This document shows, piece by piece, positions 57,996 to 64,000 of a stretch of DNA of 64,000 nucleotides (its first letter is position 1; every line of letters begins with the position of its first letter). Below the pieces are notes generated by a model. It saw only the letters and a list, made by a program, of their open reading frames with translations, did no database searches and was not told the origin of the DNA. The translations under genes were made by a program, and so were the position numbers. The DNA comes from Saturnia japonica. Lineage: Eukaryota; Arthropoda; Insecta; Lepidoptera; Saturniidae. Location of the stretch: the NCBI GenBank assembly GCA_033032175.1, contig CM065316.1, positions 6,418,115 through 6,482,114 on the forward strand. Direction: 5' to 3'.

Positions 57996-59399
57996 AATCC
58001 TATAAACGATAAAAGAACATTTTCTATTTATTTGAATAAGGAAAAATTGTTTTCCAAGAAAATGTAAATACTAATTAACACGATCTATAGCCTGTCCAGT
58101 AACTGTTTAAATGCCTACAAAAATGTAATAAATCACCATGAATCAACGTAAAATTCATCGAATATACAGGAATTTCTCACTTAGTCGTCTGTTTCTACGA
58201 CAAAATAAGTCTGAATGACCAAGGAAAACCGCAATGACTGCGCACGTAAAGATGATTCGACGAAATAATCTTATCATAAAAAGGTGACCGGTAGTCATTA
58301 AAGAGATTACAAAGATAGGTGTTTGGTTAGGCGGCGGTGCTACCAGATGCTCTTTTATTACGGTATATCTACTGTAATTTCACGTCATTCACTGTAGAGA
58401 GACAAATATCTTAGCATTCCCTGGATTCACCGTGCGGGTGCCGGGTACCCATCGTACAGCAGAGAGAGTGAAACACGAGCAGCCACCGGGAATTGCGACC
58501 CAGGTGTAGGTTAGGGAGTCCTCTTATGATGCACGTCAGTGTTCACCTTGACTGCCCGCGATACCCTCCCTGCTAAGCCAGATTTGGTAAGAGCCTGATA
58601 ATGCTGCTTTAGGTATCCGTTCTAAAATATAACTTATTACTACAGTTCCCAACAGGCCGAGGTCTTTTAGCAATTTATAAACAGTGTATGGAGAAAATTG
58701 TATTTTTTATCTAGCCGAAAATTCATCTATTGAAACAAAAATTACATAAAATCAATCATCAAAATAATCCTAACAGAACCACACGTACTGGGCTCCAAAG
58801 CCATAGCTTTACCATAACCTCCATCTCGGCACGAACAATAAAGTTCTCTTTGGCATATATTTTCCGTACTGTGAAGCTTTGGAATTGACTTTCGACCAGT
58901 ATATTCTCTCTTTCTTACAATATGGAGTCCTTTAAACATAACCTAAAGAGACATTTGAGCAGGCCGGCATGACAGCGAGGACTGACGATGGATTGTAGAT
59001 CCTACGGTAGTCGTCGATGTTATTATATTGCACTGTACTCGCCCAGAGAAACAGTGCCGTCACTTTAAATTTTTCTTAAACTACTACAGCAAATACAAAA
59101 ACGCATTCTAGCTTTCATTCGAGGAAGAATAATTCCCAAACATAGTTATTTGTGTTATATTATATACCCAAATAAGTATTCTCAGAAGGAATCGTAGTGT
59201 GCACGCGATACCTACAATAATTTAGATGTTACGTAAATTATAAGGTATTAACTGATATGATGTTAAAGTTTTATGATTTAGAAATTTTAAAAAGAGGTGC
59301 TAAGCGCTGTAATAATAATTTAGAGCTTACTGAGGTAAAAACAAGAATAAACATAAAATTAAACAGTATTTTTGACCCCACATCACTGTATTTTCAATT
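57996..59399. other. Intergenic, no gene seen
   Basis: No gene. 58325-58580 is a GC-richer stretch with no recognised motif. 58950-59060 is decayed SINE-like text. Confidence 0.4.
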
Positions 59400-59640
59400 T
59401 TGGCACCTGACAACACCTGCCGCGGGCGACCGGCAGCGCTCGTAGTCGTGTCCAAATGATTACAGCGAATTAATATCCGACTCGTAAATACGTCAATGCA
59501 ACCGATAACCGGCTCTCAGTCACCGATATTAATCAGTAAAACACGAGTAAAGTCCGACGGGCTTAGTTAGACGCCGGACGTGATATGCACGCTCATCCAC
59601 TAGTACACATAATGCCGACGGATAAATATAAATTACACTA
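59400..59640. promoter_or_regulatory. GC-richer block with paired CACCTG E-boxes
   Basis: Unrepeated block with CACCTG at 59404-59409 and CACCTGC (GCAGGTG on the minus strand) at 59414-59420, 10 bases apart. No perfect Su(H) site. It may be a proneural or Snail-type binding element; weak evidence. Confidence 0.25.
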
Positions 59641-61844
59641 AAACATTGACTAATTCGAATTCCACGTTTAACTCTAAGTGGTCACTCAATATGACAAATT
59701 ATAAAACGTATGTTACTTGACTTCCGTTCCACGAGATGCGTTCCAAAGTTTATGTGTCGCGATTGTATCCTTTTTTTCCACAATAATCTTCATTTTTAGG
59801 ATGCTTATAAATAAAGTTTGTGTTAACAACTATTCCGACGTAGTCCTGAGGGTTAAAGGCCTAAATACCTAAAAAATCATGATTCTTTTTTCATTTCCGG
59901 CCACTCTGATTCTATTTTTATTAAATAAAATAGTAACTATAAAGTAATATAATATATTTTTACCGTGTATTCATTGTTCAGTTTTCTTTATTGTTACAAC
60001 AATTAAGATGAGTAATCAGTTAATTATTTTGAATGTTGCATCTCTCGATATATCCCACTAATTGACGAATGCGATCATTAGAAATATGACAGACTAAGCC
60101 GGCTGCCTAGCAAGAGTATTATAATCTTTTCTGCCAAAAAACATTCACTTCTGGACTTAGGTCTTTATCACCATATAAACCGGTCCTGAGCTGCTTGCAT
60201 TTATTTATACAAAATAGTACCTTTCACGTCAAAAATGAATTACCAATGTTAAGTAGACCCTTGCACAGAGTCATCCATAAAAGATGAGAAATTGACTTTG
60301 TCATTTCTTAACTGCCATCTAACTATAGTAACATTTTCCGTTCCACACGTATCAGAAGCGAAGCATATAATTACGGTGAGATGAAATCAAATAAATTGAT
60401 CGGTCATGAAATAAAAATGCGGCTTCTGAATGCTCGGAGGCTGAGTAATAACATAGCCTCGGATTATAAATATAACTTAGAATACTCAATGACACGTAGG
60501 TCCGTAGTAATAAGCGGTTGACTTTTACAATCGTCTGGGAGTTGTTATTTATTATGTATCATTTTTATCAATTAATTAGTGGTTCTGGGGCTATCATCGA
60601 TCTAAATACATTTAAAATAATATTCGAATGTTCGGTTTCTGAAACGACTTTTTAAACCTTAAAGCAATTATACTTTTATTTGGTTTGATAGTTATGTACA
60701 TGTATATACTATGATATTATAGAGTAATCAAATAATAATATAACAAACATAAAAGAAGGATGATAAAAAATATCAGAAGTTGAAAAACCATTAATTGCAA
60801 ATTAATGAGATTAAAAAAATAAGTTAATCACATTATTTTTAAATATTTGGGCGAACGAGCTGCTCTCGGTGTCTTATAAACAAAAAAAACACCTATCTAG
60901 GTAAACTTGGAATGTAAAACATTATCTAAATTCAAAGTTTCATCGAAATCGTTGCAGCCGTTTCCGAGAAACCGATTACTTTTAGATATATATAAGTAAC
61001 TTAATATAATAAGATAAACTTGTTTTTTTTTTTTAAATAATATAATAAAAGGATTTTAAGATAAACGAAATATATGTATTGATTTCGACATTTGTATCTT
61101 ATTATATTTCTAGACGACAGTTATACACAGCATTTTAAAAATAACGTCATATGTGGTTATCTTCACCACAATAAAAAAGGTTTAGCAGCAAATTTACGAT
61201 TTAGACTTTTTGTTACAATATGTACAAAATCACTCATCATTTTTTATGACGCGCGTAAAGAAGAACTCGAAATACTTTACTTCTATAAGCATTTAACCAC
61301 AATCTCACCTGATTTTAAATGATGATTTCGCCGAAGTTGATAACGCGCTAAACCTAGACCGAGAGATGTAAGAGTCAAGAGTCATGTTATATTGCGTAAA
61401 ATTGGGGAAGACATGGTCACTTGAGACGCAGGGTAAACGTAATTTAAACGACAGGATACGGAATATGGTATCTACCTCAGCTGCTGAAACTCAAAGCAAA
61501 ATACCGTAAGGCATTAAGCTATGGAAGTAAGCGAAGTAGACTAACATAGCAGTGGCAATATCTGTTCACTGGCCAATCATACGTACTGCGAATGCAGCAG
61601 AACTTAATCTTCCCACCAAAGTTTTAATATGCGGACTACACTGTAATTTTAAATCAAGAAGACAATACTATCAACTATGCCTACTAAATTCTATTCTATC
61701 TTGACACTACTATCAACATGCCGAACATTGTCCAAAGCAAACCTTATACCTACATTTAATTTTGATTGCATTTAGCAGTAAATTATTTAAAGCTAACCAT
61801 TCTGAGATTTAAAAAAAGGTAGGTATTGTTTTATTGCTAAGCTT
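59641..61844. other. Intergenic, no gene seen
   Basis: AT-rich; no gene. 60900-61000 contains 'caaagtttcatcgaaatcgttgcagccgtttcc' (in pieces), a retroelement tail. 61285-61350 is a reversed family A tail. Confidence 0.45.
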
Positions 61845-62035
61845 ATACTTTGAATATAAGTGACGTGTCGTCTGCAAAAAGAACCATGCTAGCACCGCTT
61901 TCTACCTACCACCAGCGGTAGATCGTTTATATAACCGAGAAACAAAAATGGTCCCAAAATCGAGCCCTGTGGAACGCCTATTCTAACCAATGATCCCGAA
62001 GATGTTGCTCCATTTATTAACTAGTAACTATTGTT
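61845..62035 (-). pseudogene. Non-LTR reverse-transcriptase core fragment, frameshifted
   Basis: Minus-strand translation gives [21 protein letters not shown] (split here as [10 protein letters not shown] and [11 protein letters not shown]) near 61930-61980. After a frameshift comes FADDTSLIF near 61853-61880, with the FADD catalytic aspartates. These are the two best-known RT motifs of jockey/CR1-type elements in correct order. Both ends are truncated and no tail is seen. Confidence 0.85.
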
Positions 62036-63224
62036 ATGTGTTTCAGAAGGTTTAACATATTTTTTATATCCTTAATTTCTAATGAACCGTGATTTTTAAT
62101 AGAACATTAAATTAAAGTAATAACATCTGTCCAATTAGTAGTTTTTAAACTCCTTAAAAAGATAATATTATTTAATACCCAGTTAACTTTTAATGTGGCA
62201 CGGACTTAGGTACTCCTGTCAAAGTAATTTATAATTTTGTAACCTCTATGTAACAAAATAAAATCCTTTATTAAAATTAAATTACCTCCTTTACATTTTA
62301 AAAAGCATCAATAAATAACAAAACAGCTATGTCGACCAACATAAACGTCTCATCCATTCCTTATATTAATTTACATTCAAAAGCGAATCGCGGTGACACC
62401 ACAAATTTAGAAACCATTGTAAAACCTAAAAGTAATCAAAAAATGAACCGTAAAATTTTATACAGAAACTTCTGTAAAATATGACTTTAAGAATCATAAA
62501 AGTCTTTGAACGTCGAGCGGTTCGTTTGAAAGACTTTTGAAGTGTTTTATTATTTCTAGCACGTCCTTTACAATAATGAGAAATGGTTGTCTATCTTAAG
62601 AACACCTTTGTCGGCTTCAGCACGTGGATATTTCGCGTTCTACACGAAAAGGGTTTTAAGGGGTTCTTTCCAGGAATCCATGCTACGAACAGCTAGTCAC
62701 TCGAACACAATAAATGATCTTTGTGTTCAAATTATTCATGGGTATTTGCAAAACTATTTTCAAGTTACGAAACTTTTTTTTTTAATGAAGATCATTTCAA
62801 AATTTACCATTTGCTTTATGGTATATATAGAATACTTATACTAAACTTGTAAAATTATAATCATCTGCTCCATTATGTTATAATAATTGTTACTGTATAA
62901 CCTTAATTATCTTCCCTATTATATAAAAGTGGTGTACATTCTAAACGCTAGGATCTTGCAATCTTATAAATTAATGTATCACTTAAAATAACTAACTACT
63001 TGACTGTTGACATCACTTTGAAACTGAAACAATAGTGATGTCAGTTTTTGTTCCTGGTACCAAACTTCACTTGATAAATTATATTTACTAGCGGTCGCCC
63101 AATGATTGAAATTCTACCAGCGACTTTTTAATCATAAACTATTTTCTGTTTCACATTTGCAGTATGAACCTAAACAATGAATATTATATCACTTGCTGTC
63201 GCTTTTCATTGAGTGACAATGTCA
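62036..63224. other. Intergenic, no gene seen
   Basis: AT-rich. 63088-63110 begins with 'actagcggtcgccc', a TE end fragment. No gene. Confidence 0.4.
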
Positions 63225-63450
63225 ATATTTTGGGGGTCTAAGTTCAATGACACTTGACGGGTTAGGATTCGCAGTGTTAATTTAATAATTTTAATATATT
63301 AGTAACAGATATTATAGATAAATTTTAGCTTTCTGCACTCCTTTTCCATATAAACTTTAACCATGCCAAATCACAGTCTTCTGTACACGCAGTACCTACG
63401 CTTAAAAAGGGGTACAAAGTTTTTACTTAACGTATTTATATATTGATGAT
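63225..63450 (+). repeat. Interspersed repeat, family H copy 2
   Basis: Counterpart of 53260-53480. It contains an extra block after 'aaccatgcc' ('aaatcacagtcttctgtaca' and following) that copy 1 lacks. Confidence 0.75.
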
Positions 63451-63599
63451 GATACTTAAAAATAAGCTACAAAGTAATTAAAGTTCACATATGTGAAACC
63501 ACTTCAACAGTTTTAGAATGTTTATGTAAAAACTTTGTGTTCAACTGTTGGAGATTTCTCTCTAATTGGGGTAAGATGGAAGCCAAATAACATTATGTT

Positions 63600-63760
63600 G
63601 TGTAGGTATCTGCGGTGAGTAGGGTAGAGCTCCTAGTGGTAGGAGGGTTTAAGGTCGGTAACGCGCTAGTGATACCTATGGTATTACAAACGTCCATAGG
63701 GCTACGGTAGCCACTTACCACCAGGCGCGCTGTATGCTTGCTTGCCACTTTAGTAGTATT
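63600..63760 (+). repeat. Dispersed repeat, family B, best copy
   Basis: 'tctgcggtgagtagggtag', 'taacgcgctagtgatacc', 'atggtattacaaacgtccat', 'gggctacggtagccacttaccaccagg' (in pieces), 'gctgtatgcttgcttgcca' and an A-rich end. A reference for the copies at 8740, 13205, 26225, 31100, 31360 and 41140. Confidence 0.8.
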
Positions 63761-64000
63761 AAAAAAAACACTCGTTATAAATTCTTTGTATAAATTCACA
63801 AGTACACTTTCTTAAAACTATGAACATCCTATTTATATTTAGAAATATATTTTTAAAAGATAAGTCCACATTGCCACAGTTGCCACATATTCGGTTATCA
63901 GTACTGTTGAGTATTTCAATATGCGTGCTATCAGATCATGTTATAGGGAGACATTTCAAGTGCCCAGTCACATGGAGCCACCAGACATTTCACGTCGTTT
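63761..64000. other. Intergenic, window end
   Basis: Nothing recognised; a gene could begin beyond the window. Confidence 0.3.

Overview
The window looks like nuclear DNA from a lepidopteran insect (moth or butterfly). It is AT-rich and gene-poor. It carries repeat types I associate with Lepidoptera: tRNA-headed SINEs, Helitron-like ends of the form GCACAGCTAG|T, RTE-type tails ending in GAT repeats, and a mariner. No window-wide composition was computed, so the assignment rests on reading alone.

Only one convincing host protein gene is present, an intronless 156-codon gene at 21270-21740 (+). It encodes a Bearded-family (E(spl) m4/m-alpha type) inhibitor of Neuralized in the Notch pathway. 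All the family landmarks are there: a basic amphipathic helix, an exact NxxNExLE motif, a PVHFARTDAGTFFWT block and a terminal DRWVQA. A TATA box lies upstream. The 340-base 3' UTR carries one GY box, two K boxes and two Brd boxes, which is the microRNA-site signature of this family.

The rest is a very long non-coding domain. Reading it for structure shows a series of short GC-rich islets: 19.56-20.05, 32.13-32.22, 33.69-33.83, 34.32-34.39, 34.74-34.95, 42.67-42.85 and 50.13-50.42 kb. Each contains a perfect high-affinity Su(H) (CSL) motif, (C/T)GTGGGAA. Several also have a proneural-type E-box (GCAGGTG) or the octamer GCACGTGC. I interpret these as candidate Notch-responsive enhancers of the Bearded-family gene and/or of E(spl)-type neighbours outside the window. 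This is the main finding, and it is inference from motifs. A second candidate regulatory feature is a roughly 96% identical local duplication of about 230-270 bases at 24.93-25.19 and 25.63-25.90 kb.

Layout: 1-6.3 kb, intergenic with SINE and Helitron-like pieces. 6.38-7.68 kb, a complete-ended but frameshifted mariner (DD41D type). 7.7-19.5 kb, repeats including a MITE at 14.6 kb. 19.5-22.1 kb, upstream islet, promoter, gene and 3' UTR. 22-31.6 kb, downstream DNA with the duplication. 32-35 kb, the densest Su(H) islet cluster. 36-42 kb, repeats including a MITE, an RTE deletion derivative and SINEs. 42.7 and 50.3 kb, further islets. 43.1-44 kb, a dead non-LTR retrotransposon, followed by a long GT microsatellite. 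51-64 kb, repeats, a tandem array, an AT microsatellite and a reverse-transcriptase fragment.
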